64,000 bases of DNA from Elioraea rosea (lineage in GTDB: Bacteria; Pseudomonadota; Alphaproteobacteria; Acetobacterales; Acetobacteraceae), in the NCBI RefSeq assembly GCF_007644105.1, contig NZ_VFAC01000010.1, forward strand, positions 46,602 to 110,601. The letters are read 5' to 3'. A model generated the notes under the pieces. That model was not told where the DNA came from and did not search any database. It saw nothing but the letters and a program-made list of their open reading frames with translations. Positions 17,938 to 28,218 of this stretch are shown here, one piece after another. Numbering within the stretch: position 1 is the stretch's first letter; every line of letters begins with the position of its first letter. Position numbers and translations under genes: made by a program.

Positions 17938-19725
17938 ATGACAGCCGTTGGTGTGCACGAGCCGCAGGACATCCTGACACGCCGCGCGACGGCGCTCGCC
18001 TTCCTCGATGTCGCCGGCTACGCCCGACTGACCGAGCGTGACGAGGAAGGAACGGTCCGGCGGTGGAGCAGCGTGCGGCGCGGCGTCATCGAGCCGCTTG
18101 TCGACGCCTATCGCGGCCGGGTGGTGGACCGGGCGGGCGACGGGCTTCTGCTTGCGTTCCCTTCCGCCGATGACGCGATCGATTGGGCGGCTTCCGTCCA
18201 GAAGGCGCTCGGCGAGGAATCGCAGGACGCGTCTCTCCCGGTTAGGATCGCGGTCCATTTCGGCCAGGTCCTCGAGGGTACGCAGGGCGACATCCACGGC
18301 GCCGACATCCACACCGCGCAGCGGCTCCAGTGCTATGCCGAACCCGGAAGCATCGTGGTGTCGCGCGCCGCGGCCGACCAGGCGCGCTCGCCCCTGCCCG
18401 GCCGGGTGACCGACCTCGGGCCGCTGCATCTCCGCCATATCGCCGAGCCGGTGCGCGCGTTGAGCGTTCGTTTGGCGCGGCCGCAGGCGCTCGACATCGC
18501 CGCCGTGGCATCGGAAGCCGGCCGGCGCTCCGGCAGGCGCGACCCCGGCCCCTCCGTCGCGGTCCTGCCGTTCCGCGACACCGCTGCGCCGGAGGGCGAT
18601 GACTATTTTGCAGGAGGGATGATCGAGGGAATCCTCCACGTACTCTCCGGCCTCGACGGGCTGACCGTGATCTCCCGCGGCTCGACCCACGCCTATGGCC
18701 CGGAAGCCTCGCCGCTGGATGTCGGCGAGGCGCTCGGCGTGCAGTACGTGCTCGGCGGCAGCCTGCGTCGGTCCGGTGACCGCCTCAGGATCACGGTCGA
18801 GCTCAGCGACGCGCGGACGGGCGAGCTCATCCGGACAGACCGTCACGACGGGCAGGCCAGCGACCTCTTCACGCTGCAGGACCGCATCTCGTTGCAGGTG
18901 GCGACCACGCTCGCGCCGGAACTGCGCGAGCGTGAGATCCGCCGGGCGATGCGCCGGCATCCCGACAGCCTCGATGCCTATGATCTCGTCCTTCAGGCAC
19001 TCGCCCACCTGCAGCGGCTCGAGCCCGCCTCCTTCGCGACGGCGCGCGCGCTTCTCGGCCAGGCGCAGCTCGAGGATCCGACCTACGGGACGGCTTTCGC
19101 CTACATGGCGTGGTGGCACATCCTGCGCATCGCGATGGGGTGGTCTCCCGACATCGCAGAGGACGCGGAGGAGGGGCGCAGGGCTGCCGTGTCCGCCATC
19201 CAGCGAAACGGCAACGACGCGCTTGCGCTCGCCGTCAGCGGCTATGCGATCGGCTACACGCTGAGGGATTTCGAGACCGCCGGCGGTCTGCTCGAACGGG
19301 CAATCGCCGTCGGTCCGAACTGTGCGCCGGCGTGGGGGTTCAGCGGGGTGAACCACGGATGGATGGAGGATGGGCCCCAGGCGGTCGCGCATTGCCTGCG
19401 CGGCGTGCGCCTCGCGCCCTACGACCCGATCGGCTTCCTCTACTACCATTACCTTTCGCAATCGTACTATGTGAATGGCGACTACGAGAGGGCGGTGGCG
19501 TGGGGCAGGCGGTCGGCCGCACTGAACCCGCGCCACACCCCGAACCTCCGGACCATCCTCGTCAGCCTCGTGGCGCTCGGTCGGATGCAGGAAGCATCCG
19601 AGACCGCGGAGCGCATCCGCGAGACGGAACCCGAGTTCACGCTCGAACGGTTCATTGCCCGAACTCCGCTGCGCGGCCGCCTGCTCGAGAGCTTCGTATC
19701 GAGGTTCCGCGCCGCAGGTTTCTGA
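17938..19725 (+). CDS. class III adenylate/guanylate cyclase-like protein with TPR region
   Basis: A 595-residue protein. Residues about 12-175 form a class III cyclase homology domain with both metal aspartates (D24 in LDVAGYARL, D68 in AGDG). A TolB/FlgO-like segment follows (SVAVLPFRD, EALGVQYVLGGSLRRSGD), then TPR-like helices to the end. Two residues normally used for catalysis differ: the position of the substrate lysine is Asp (D64) and the transition-state Asn is His (H125), while R129 remains. It may therefore be inactive or use another substrate. The ATG start is preferred to an upstream TTG. Confidence 0.8.
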   Translation: MTAVGVHEPQDILTRRATALAFLDVAGYARLTERDEEGTVRRWSSVRRGVIEPLVDAYRGRVVDRAGDGLLLAFPSADDAIDWAASVQKALGEESQDASLPVRIAVHFGQVLEGTQGDIHGADIHTAQRLQCYAEPGSIVVSRAAADQARSPLPGRVTDLGPLHLRHIAEPVRALSVRLARPQALDIAAVASEAGRRSGRRDPGPSVAVLPFRDTAAPEGDDYFAGGMIEGILHVLSGLDGLTVISRGSTHAYGPEASPLDVGEALGVQYVLGGSLRRSGDRLRITVELSDARTGELIRTDRHDGQASDLFTLQDRISLQVATTLAPELREREIRRAMRRHPDSLDAYDLVLQALAHLQRLEPASFATARALLGQAQLEDPTYGTAFAYMAWWHILRIAMGWSPDIAEDAEEGRRAAVSAIQRNGNDALALAVSGYAIGYTLRDFETAGGLLERAIAVGPNCAPAWGFSGVNHGWMEDGPQAVAHCLRGVRLAPYDPIGFLYYHYLSQSYYVNGDYERAVAWGRRSAALNPRHTPNLRTILVSLVALGRMQEASETAERIRETEPEFTLERFIARTPLRGRLLESFVSRFRAAGF

Positions 19726-19763
19726 AACGGCACGATCGGCGTGCCACACACCAGGGGGAAATC

Positions 19764-20651
19764 ATGGGTGCGAACACAGCGAATACCGCCAACACGGCAA
19801 ACACCGCCAACACAGGCCATGCCGGCATTCTCGGGGGCTCCGGCGGCGCGATCTTCGCCGACCGAGTGGACTTCCCCTTCGTCAGTGAAGCCGCGACGAG
19901 CACGCTCAACCTCCCGAACGACGGGTTCAAGGCATGGTCCGCGCAATGGCTGGCCTGGCCCATCCTCGTCCGCTTCCTCGAAACGGACTGGAAAATCGGC
20001 CTGATTGCCACGGTGAAGCGCTGGGACCAGCTCGGCATCAATGATCCGATCACTGGCAAGCCTATCCCGGCCGACGAGATCGAACCGCTGATCCGCCTTG
20101 CAGAGGATGAGAGGGCGGACGCGCTGGCCGAGATCTTCGGCCAGGACGCCGAGTTCCTCTCCGAGTTCATGTGCCTGCTCACCATCACGCCGAGCTCGCA
20201 CCCCTGCACCTACCTGGTGCTCCAGACTGCGTGCGCGGTCGCAACGGCCGCGGTGATGCACCTGAAGGCCATCTACAACAGGCCGCGCCCGTCCCAGGTT
20301 TGCCCGGCCCTCTGCCCACCCATCCCCGTGCCGGGACATGCCTCCTATCCCAGCGGGCACGCGACGCAGGCGACGCTGATGGCGCTCTGCATCGAGGAGA
20401 TCGTCACCGGCACACCCTATGCCGGCATCGCGAGCGGAGCCGGAACGCGGCCGTCGCCGCTGCACACCCTGGCGAGAAGGATCGGCCGCAATCGCGAGAT
20501 CGCCGGCTTGCATTTCCGAAGCGACACCATCGCCGGCGAGATCCTCGCCGGGCACCTCAAGCCGAAGCTCGTAGCGGTGCTCACCGAGCATGGGGCCCAC
20601 CCGCGGACCTCGCACAAGCTCTTCGCCACGGCGAAGGCGGAATGGTCATGA
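19764..20651 (+). CDS. PAP2/vanadium-dependent haloperoxidase-fold protein
   Basis: A 295-residue protein with the complete vanadate/phosphate-binding signature: K168 to R175 (KX6RP), P196-S197-G198-H199, and R244-X5-H250-X3-D254. This motif is shared by vanadium haloperoxidases and acid phosphatases, so either activity is possible. There is no signal peptide and no long membrane helix. The N-terminus consists of Asn-Thr-Ala tandem units encoded by 9-bp repeats. The start follows agggggaa, and its stop overlaps the next start (ATGA), so the next gene is co-translated. Confidence 0.85.
   Translation: MGANTANTANTANTANTGHAGILGGSGGAIFADRVDFPFVSEAATSTLNLPNDGFKAWSAQWLAWPILVRFLETDWKIGLIATVKRWDQLGINDPITGKPIPADEIEPLIRLAEDERADALAEIFGQDAEFLSEFMCLLTITPSSHPCTYLVLQTACAVATAAVMHLKAIYNRPRPSQVCPALCPPIPVPGHASYPSGHATQATLMALCIEEIVTGTPYAGIASGAGTRPSPLHTLARRIGRNREIAGLHFRSDTIAGEILAGHLKPKLVAVLTEHGAHPRTSHKLFATAKAEWS
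19773..19808 (+). repeat. 9-bp coding tandem repeat (Asn-Thr-Ala)x4
   Basis: Four consecutive 9-base units, each encoding Asn-Thr-Ala with different third-position bases, followed by one more partial unit (Asn-Thr-Gly). The codon variation suggests the repeat has been kept for some time rather than arising by a very recent slip. Confidence 0.8.
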
Positions 20652-21646
20652 CCTTCACGACACTCCAGGAGATCGGCGTCTCGGCACTCGCGGGTGGCCT
20701 GGTGCCGCCGGTGCCGTCGCCAGGCCTGCCAAGGATCGCTGCCATGCGTGCGCGGATGGAGGCCGTGTCGAACGCGCAAGCCGCGCCCGCACCGCTCGCA
20801 CCGAAGGATTTCGCGCCGGATCCGAACTTTCCGCCGGCAGCAGCCGCGAGCCCTGCCGACCGGCCACGCGTGCGGAACGCCACACAGCCCGATCGGCGGC
20901 CGGCCGAGCAGGTCATGCCGTTGCGCCGTCGACGGGCGAGCAACACGAGCTGGAACTGGTCAGGTGCGGTGACGCTGCCGCGCTACGGCGAGCGCTTCGA
21001 GGAAGTCTGGGGCGCATGGACCGCGCCGATGGCGGAGAAACGGCCCGACACGGCCCTGCCGCAGCTCTGCTCCGTCTGGGTCGGCCTCGACGGGTATCGT
21101 CGCAATGCGCCGTCGATGCCCCAGGTCGGGACCATGCACGGCTTCGACGAGAAGGGACAATGGGTCAACTATGCGTGGCACCAGTGGTGGGTGCGCGGCA
21201 AGCACCACCCACCTGTCGTCATCGCACGGCTTCCCGTTGCGCCGGGCGACAGCATGCTCGCCTGCCTACACCGCGTGGATGATGGCAGGGCCGTCGAGAT
21301 CCACATCGCCAACGAGACCAGATCGGTCCTCGTCGCCTACCGCCTTGCCGCGCCGGATCCCGCCGAGTTCCCGGTCGCCGGGAAGTCGGCGCAATGGATC
21401 GTCGAACGGCCCATGAAGATGGACGGCACGACGCTGATCGCGCTGCCTGCCTTTCGCACCGTTGCGTTCTCCGATTGGGCAGCCGAAGGCGATCACGGCC
21501 TCGGCGAGGCGCGCCGCGTGACGCCGATCCGGATGATATCGCGTGCCGCCGTACTGGGCGGACAGAGGCGTAGGAAACTCGCCGCCGCCGCGACACGACG
21601 CGCGCCAAGACGCGGCGAGGGTCTGACGGTGGAGTCCGTGGAGTAG
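20648..21646 (+). CDS. G1 (glutamic) peptidase-like protein with a changed catalytic residue
   Basis: A 332-residue protein. After a proline- and alanine-rich N-terminal 90 residues, it has NWSGAV, a WVGLDG segment, and a jelly-roll pattern like the eqolisin/G1 peptidases. The catalytic Gln is kept (Q159 in MPQVGT), but the segment that normally reads YEW reads AWHQWW, so the catalytic Glu is Gln (Q179). I infer an inactive or altered enzyme, perhaps a lectin-like fold. No signal peptide is visible, unlike typical secreted G1 peptidases. It overlaps the preceding haloperoxidase-fold gene by ATGA. Confidence 0.65.
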   Translation: MTFTTLQEIGVSALAGGLVPPVPSPGLPRIAAMRARMEAVSNAQAAPAPLAPKDFAPDPNFPPAAAASPADRPRVRNATQPDRRPAEQVMPLRRRRASNTSWNWSGAVTLPRYGERFEEVWGAWTAPMAEKRPDTALPQLCSVWVGLDGYRRNAPSMPQVGTMHGFDEKGQWVNYAWHQWWVRGKHHPPVVIARLPVAPGDSMLACLHRVDDGRAVEIHIANETRSVLVAYRLAAPDPAEFPVAGKSAQWIVERPMKMDGTTLIALPAFRTVAFSDWAAEGDHGLGEARRVTPIRMISRAAVLGGQRRRKLAAAATRRAPRRGEGLTVESVE

Positions 21647-21744
21647 TCGTTCCGCACTGGCGGCTTGCGCATGCGGCGACGATCGGGGTCTCCTGTCATC
21701 GCCGCCGCGAACACTCGGTCGCGCGGCCCGTGATGGGAGACACC

Positions 21745-22728
21745 ATGTCTGACAACGCCCCCCCCCCGTCGGTCAGCCGCCGCCTGATGCTGGCCGCCGC
21801 CGCGACCGCGCCGCTTCTCGGCATGCGCGCCGCCGATGCCGCAGCACCATTCCTCAACACCAACGCCCCGCCCTTCTACCGGTTCCGGCACGGCGTGTTC
21901 GAGATCACGGTGGTGAGCGACGGCCCGCTCGTTCTGCCGACGCTCGATGTCGTGCTCGAGAACGCACCGAAGGCGGATGTCGAGCGCATCCTCCGCGAGA
22001 ACCGGATGCCGACAGACAAGTGGATCGGCCCGCAGAACGTCGTCGTGGTCAACACGGGCCGGCACTTGGTGCTCATCGACACTGGCATGGGCGACCGGTC
22101 GAAGGCGCTCGGGCCGGACAACGGGCATCTCATCCGAAACCTCGCGCTGGCGGGCATTGACCCCGCGGCGATCGACGTCGTTGCGATCACGCACGCCCAT
22201 ATCGACCATTGCTGGGACATCGTCGACGCCCGCGACAGGCTGAACTTCCCCAATGCCCGCGTGGCGATCGCGATGAACGACTACGAGTTCTGGACGCAGG
22301 AGTCGCTTCTGAACGATCCGGCAGCGCGCGACTTCGTGCTCTATACGCGCACGAACCTGCTGCCGGTGCGGGACAGGATCATTCCGGTGCGCGACGGGAC
22401 CGAGGTCGTGCCCGGGATCACGGCGATGGCGTCAGCCGGCCACACGATCGGCCACCATTCCTACGTGATCGAGAGCGAGGGCAAGCGCCTCGTCAACATC
22501 GGCGACGTGTTCCACCACCACGTCCTGCTTCTGCAGAATCCGCAGTGGCACAACATCTTCGACAGCGACAAGGCGCAGGGGGCAGCGACCCGCCAGCGCG
22601 TGGCCGGCGAGCTCGCCGCGAGCGGCACGCGGGCGGTCGTCTATCACTTCCCCTTCCCGGGCGTTGGCTCGATCGCGCGCCATGCCAACGGCTTCATCTG
22701 GCTGCCCGAACCGATCTTCGAGGGGTGA
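21745..22728 (+). CDS. Tat-exported MBL-fold metallo-hydrolase
   Basis: A 327-residue metallo-beta-lactamase-fold hydrolase. The metal motif is THAHIDH near residue 150, preceded by LIDTGMGD and followed by SAGHTIGHHS. The leader SRRLMLAAAATAPLLG ending in AADA looks like a Tat signal. Many relatives are lactonases or esterases, and the substrate here is not evident. ATG at 21745 follows ggga; GTG at 21730 would add five residues. A ten-C run lies in codons 5 to 8. Confidence 0.85.
   Translation: MSDNAPPPSVSRRLMLAAAATAPLLGMRAADAAAPFLNTNAPPFYRFRHGVFEITVVSDGPLVLPTLDVVLENAPKADVERILRENRMPTDKWIGPQNVVVVNTGRHLVLIDTGMGDRSKALGPDNGHLIRNLALAGIDPAAIDVVAITHAHIDHCWDIVDARDRLNFPNARVAIAMNDYEFWTQESLLNDPAARDFVLYTRTNLLPVRDRIIPVRDGTEVVPGITAMASAGHTIGHHSYVIESEGKRLVNIGDVFHHHVLLLQNPQWHNIFDSDKAQGAATRQRVAGELAASGTRAVVYHFPFPGVGSIARHANGFIWLPEPIFEG
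21758..21767 (+). repeat. homopolymeric C10 tract inside a coding start
   Basis: Ten consecutive C residues, read as part of Ala-Pro-Pro-Pro, lie 13 bases after the start codon of the metallo-hydrolase. A slip of one base would abolish the protein. Confidence 0.9.
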
Positions 22729-22735
22729 CTTAGAT

Positions 22736-22759
22736 CGGGCGGTGGCATGCCACCGCCCG
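22736..22759. terminator. bidirectional terminator between metallo-hydrolase and mrr
   Basis: CGGGCGGTGG and CCACCGCCCG form a perfect 10-bp stem around CATG. Short T-containing flanks stand on both sides, between two convergent genes. It fits a shared intrinsic terminator. Confidence 0.75.
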
Positions 22760-22765
22760 GTTTAC

Positions 22766-23716
22766 TTAGGTATCGAGGTCTTCGAAGAAGTCCTCGTCGA
22801 GGCGCTTGATTTCGATACGCTCGACCACTCGACAGCCGACACCGAAGCGAATCATCAACGCAGCGAGTTGTTCGCCGTCGACAAGGACGATACGAGTTCC
22901 GAGTTGCTCCGCGGTATCGCGCGCGGCACGCGAAAAGGCGCTCGTTGTTACGAACAGACCCTTGCTAGCCTTCTTAAGGTTCAAGCTACCAAAGAACTCG
23001 CGTATCGCGGCTGGCCCGACGTCATTGCCGGCCGCATAGCGCTTCGCCTGCACGAATACCCTATCGAGCCCGAGTGCGTCTTCATCAATAACGCCATCCA
23101 CACCGTCGTCACCGGAACGCCCCAAAGCGCGCGCGGCCTCTCTCCGGGAGCCGCCGTACCCCATCGCGAGCAGCAGTTCGATTACAAGCTTTTCAAAGGC
23201 GCCAGGCGTCATCGCTCGCAACTTCGAGAGCAATTCCGTCGTCAGGACGGCAATCAGCGCCGCCTGGGCCTGAGCGATCGCCTCGTCGGGATTGGCAGGC
23301 CCTGAAAGCGCCTCTGACAACTCGTTGGTCGTCTCCACGGCATTTGATGGCAGCGTCTCGGCATCCCCACGCCTGCTTCTAGTTCGAAATTCTCGGAACT
23401 CGGGGAACTGCATGAGAAACTTGACGTCGATGCGTTGAGGGCCCGTTCCCAATACGTCACGTCCTCGTGGAGTTATTCGGAACCAGGCACGTTTCGGCTG
23501 CTCAACGAGGCCTGCAGCTTTCAGAAATGTCTTTGCCCAATGCACACGGTTTCCGAATACGGTGTTGGAACTGGCGGGGTTCAGAAGGCTTCGCTCACCA
23601 GGCGACAGCTCGAACTGATCGGCAAGCCGAGAGATGGCATCCTTTACTTCGATGTCGCCCGCTGCGGCTAGCCTGAGGACAGGCAGCATCAGCGTCTGAA
23701 AATCCGGGATCGCCAC
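22766..23716 (-). CDS. mrr: Mrr-family type IV restriction endonuclease
   Basis: A 316-residue Mrr protein: an N-terminal winged-helix Mrr_N region ([14 protein letters not shown]) and a C-terminal PD-(D/E)XK nuclease with [17 protein letters not shown] and the catalytic VQAKRY, where Gln precedes the Lys as in Mrr. Members cut modified foreign DNA. It lies 13 bases after rpoD on the same strand, so it may be read from the dnaG-rpoD transcript. Codon use is visibly less GC-rich than its neighbours, suggesting acquisition. The start is GTG. Confidence 0.93.
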   Translation of the reverse strand: MAIPDFQTLMLPVLRLAAAGDIEVKDAISRLADQFELSPGERSLLNPASSNTVFGNRVHWAKTFLKAAGLVEQPKRAWFRITPRGRDVLGTGPQRIDVKFLMQFPEFREFRTRSRRGDAETLPSNAVETTNELSEALSGPANPDEAIAQAQAALIAVLTTELLSKLRAMTPGAFEKLVIELLLAMGYGGSRREAARALGRSGDDGVDGVIDEDALGLDRVFVQAKRYAAGNDVGPAAIREFFGSLNLKKASKGLFVTTSAFSRAARDTAEQLGTRIVLVDGEQLAALMIRFGVGCRVVERIEIKRLDEDFFEDLDT

Positions 23717-23729
23717 GGGTCGACTGGCG

Positions 23730-25667
<1,938 letters not shown>

Positions 25668-25718
25668 CGGCATCACCTCTCCAGCTCATGGTCCGGGACG
25701 CGAGAACGTCCCCCTACC

Positions 25719-27605
25719 CTATGTATGCGTCACGCGGCGCCGCGTGCTGTGCGGAGCGTCATCGCCGCCGCCGCCTGCGGAGGCATCGATCACGCTCTGG
25801 GCCTGCACCAGGGCAACGAGCCTGCGCTCGTTCGCCTCGGTGAAATCGGCCGCGAGCTGCGCGCGGGCCTCGGCAATCTCCGCAGCAAGGCGGCCCGGAT
25901 CGAGCTGCCCCAGCGCCTGGAAGAACGCTTCCCGTGCCTCGGCGGGGGCGGCGCCGGGGAGCGTGCAGGCAGGAAGGGCGGAAAGGCGCGTGCCAAGCAC
26001 GGCATCCAGCGGCTCGCGCAGGTCCATCTGGCGCAGGTGGTCGATCAACGCAGCCGAGTCAAGGCCGAAGGCCTGCTCGGCCTGGGCCACGAGGGCTGCC
26101 CTGAGCCGCTCGCATGCCGCCGTGCGGAACTGGAGATTCGCCAGCGCCTCCTCCGCCTCGGGCAGAAGCGAGGGGTGGCTGAGGATGAGGGCGAGAACAT
26201 CACGCTCCCGTACCGCCCCGGCACGCTCGGGCACGAGCCCCGGCCGAGGCGCGCGCTGCGCGCCGGAGTTGCCCTGGCCATAACCACGCTGGCCTGACCC
26301 ACGCTGGCCTGACCCACGCTGGCCTGATCCCGATTGTACCTGGGCGGCACGGCCGGCGGCGAACCAGCGGTCGCGCCAATGCCTGCGATACTCCTCCCTG
26401 AGCGTCGGGTCGCCCACCAGGCCGGCGAGATCCTCGAGACGCCGCCGCTGCGCCGCGCGGGCCTCGGGCGTGCTTGCACGGCTGCCGGCTGCCGCCTCGA
26501 ACAGCGCATCGGCCAGCCCCTGCGCGGCACCGAGCACGGCGCGCACCGGCTCCGCTCCGCGGCGGGCGAGCGTGTCGGGGTCCTCCCCGGCGGGAAGCGT
26601 GGCGAGCCTCAGCGTCCGTCCGGCCCCCACCTTCGGCAGGGCGAGCTCCGCCGTGCGCAGCGCCGCGCGCGCGCCTGCCGCATCGCCGTCGAAACAGAGG
26701 ATCGGCGCGGGCGAAAGCCGCCAGAGCTCGGCGAGATGGTCCTCCGTCAACGCCGTTCCGAGCGGGGCGACGGCGCCGCCGAACCCGGCCTGGTGCAGGG
26801 CGATGACGTCCATGTAGCCCTCGACGGCGATGATCTCCTTGCCCAACGACGACGCCGCCCGGGCATGGTGCAGGCCGTAGAGGGTGCGGCGCTTGCTGAA
26901 CAGCGCCGTCTCCGGGCCGTTGAGGTACTTCGGCTGCCCGTCGCCGAGGATGCGCCCGCCGAAGCCGATCACCCTGCCCCGCCGGTCATGGATCGGGAAC
27001 ATCACCCTGTTGAAGAAGAGGTCGACCGGGGGGCGTGAGGCGTCATCCTGCTTCATCAGCCCGACGGCGATGAGCTGGTCCTCGGTGATGCCGTCGCCCT
27101 TCAGCGCCTGGGCGAGCGCGCCGCGCCCCTCGCCCGACCAGCCAAGGCCGAAGGTGGTGATCGTGTCGTCGGAAAGTCCTCGCCCGCGGAGATAGGCCAG
27201 CGCCGCCGCACCCTCGCGCCGCCACAACGCCTCCGCGAAGTGCCGCGCCGCCCGCTCGGCCACGGAGGCGAGCGTCGTCTGCCGCGCTGCCGCCGCCGCT
27301 GCCTCGGGGGTCGGTTTCGGCACCGCGAGGCCTGCCTCGGAGGCAAGCTTCTCCACCGCATCGAGGAAGCCGAGATTCTCGGTGTTCATGACGAAGCGGA
27401 TCGCGTCGCCATGCGCGCCGCAGCCGAAGCAGTGGTAGAAGCCCTTGTCCTCGCGCACGTGGAACGACGGCGTCTTCTCCGCGTGGAACGGGCAGAGGCC
27501 CTTGAGGTCGCGCCCCACGCGGCGGAGCTGCACCCGGCGGCCGACCACGGCAGCAAGCGGCAGCCGCGCCCGGAGCTCGTCGAGGAAGCTTTCGGGGATC
27601 GCCAC
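25719..27605 (-). CDS. dnaG: DNA primase DnaG
   Basis: A 628-residue DnaG: the CHC2 zinc finger (CPFHAEKTPSF, YHCFGCGAHGD) in the first 70 residues, the TOPRIM core (VEGYMDVIALHQAG, CFDGDAAG), and a C-terminal helicase-interaction region. A glycine/glutamine-rich linker around residues 420-445 is encoded by 15-bp tandem repeats. It makes primers for replication and sits between yqeY and rpoD as in many proteobacteria. Confidence 0.97.
   Translation of the reverse strand: MAIPESFLDELRARLPLAAVVGRRVQLRRVGRDLKGLCPFHAEKTPSFHVREDKGFYHCFGCGAHGDAIRFVMNTENLGFLDAVEKLASEAGLAVPKPTPEAAAAAARQTTLASVAERAARHFAEALWRREGAAALAYLRGRGLSDDTITTFGLGWSGEGRGALAQALKGDGITEDQLIAVGLMKQDDASRPPVDLFFNRVMFPIHDRRGRVIGFGGRILGDGQPKYLNGPETALFSKRRTLYGLHHARAASSLGKEIIAVEGYMDVIALHQAGFGGAVAPLGTALTEDHLAELWRLSPAPILCFDGDAAGARAALRTAELALPKVGAGRTLRLATLPAGEDPDTLARRGAEPVRAVLGAAQGLADALFEAAAGSRASTPEARAAQRRRLEDLAGLVGDPTLREEYRRHWRDRWFAAGRAAQVQSGSGQRGSGQRGSGQRGYGQGNSGAQRAPRPGLVPERAGAVRERDVLALILSHPSLLPEAEEALANLQFRTAACERLRAALVAQAEQAFGLDSAALIDHLRQMDLREPLDAVLGTRLSALPACTLPGAAPAEAREAFFQALGQLDPGRLAAEIAEARAQLAADFTEANERRLVALVQAQSVIDASAGGGGDDAPHSTRRRVTHT
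26284..26328 (-). repeat. 15-bp tandem repeat (x3) in the dnaG linker
   Basis: Three head-to-tail copies of CCACGCTGGCCTGAC (the third differs in the last base), read on the minus strand as Ser-Gly-Gln-Arg-Gly units. They expand the flexible linker before the C-terminal domain of primase. Copy number could vary between strains without a frameshift because the unit is five codons. Confidence 0.9.
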
Positions 27606-27618
27606 CGCGGCGCGCCGC

Positions 27619-28089
27619 TCAGCCCGCGAGCGCCGCCTTCACCAGCGGCCCCGCCTTGCCGAGGTCGAGCGAGGCGCCGTGCTTGACCTTCAGCACGCCC
27701 ATGACCTTGCCCATGTCCTTCGGCGTCTTGGCATTCGCCTCGACGATCGCGACGGCGATGGCGGCCTTGATCTCCTCCTCGTCCATCTCGCGCGGCAGGA
27801 AGCGGCTGATCACCGCGATCTCCGCCTCCTCCTTCGCGGCGAGGTCCTCCCGCCCGCCCTGGCGGTACATCGACACGCTCTCGCGCCTGCTCTTGATCAT
27901 CGAGCGCAGCATCGAGGCGATCGCCTCGTCATCGGCCTGCTGGGGAACCTCGGGGTTGGTGAGGTCGCGCGTGGCGATGTCGGTGTCCTTCAGCTTCGCG
28001 ATGACCATCCGGATGGTGGATGTCGTCGCGCTGTCCCCTGCCTTCATCGAGGCCTTCATCGCCTCGGTGAACTGCTCGCGCAGGCCCAT
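27619..28089 (-). CDS. yqeY: GatB/YqeY domain protein
   Basis: A 156-residue YqeY protein (MGLREQFTEAMKASMKAGD, later GKVMGVLKVKHGASLDLGK), related to the tail of the GatB amidotransferase subunit. The role is uncertain, perhaps tRNA-related. It is the first gene of the yqeY-dnaG-rpoD cluster, 13 bases before dnaG, and is divergent from carA across about 130 bases. Confidence 0.92.
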   Translation of the reverse strand: MGLREQFTEAMKASMKAGDSATTSTIRMVIAKLKDTDIATRDLTNPEVPQQADDEAIASMLRSMIKSRRESVSMYRQGGREDLAAKEEAEIAVISRFLPREMDEEEIKAAIAVAIVEANAKTPKDMGKVMGVLKVKHGASLDLGKAGPLVKAALAG

Positions 28090-28151
28090 GCGCCACTCCT
28101 TTCGAACGATAGCCCCCTATTATAGGGAATCGCGCGCAGCCCGGCGAGGGC

Positions 28152-28203
28152 GGGAAGAAACTTCCCATGCGGCGATCGCGCTTGAAACGGGAAGCGATTT
28201 CCC
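28152..28203. promoter_or_regulatory. twin palindromic operators upstream of carA
   Basis: Two near-identical 15-bp palindromes stand at 28152-28166 (GGGAAGAAACTTCCC) and 28189-28203 (GGGAAGCGATTTCCC). Both are followed by AT, and their centres are 37 bp apart. The second ends 15 bases before the carA start. The repeated palindrome looks like a dimeric operator pair. Since the CarA protein carries an HTH-like N-terminal extension, autoregulation is an attractive but untested idea. Confidence 0.65.
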
Positions 28204-28218
28204 ATAGGTGTCCGCGTC

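Noticed and set aside
22436..22759. CRISPR-like or multiple-repeat array near mrr
   Set aside because: Only one palindrome (the terminator at 22736-22759) is present; no regularly spaced repeats were found here or elsewhere in the window.
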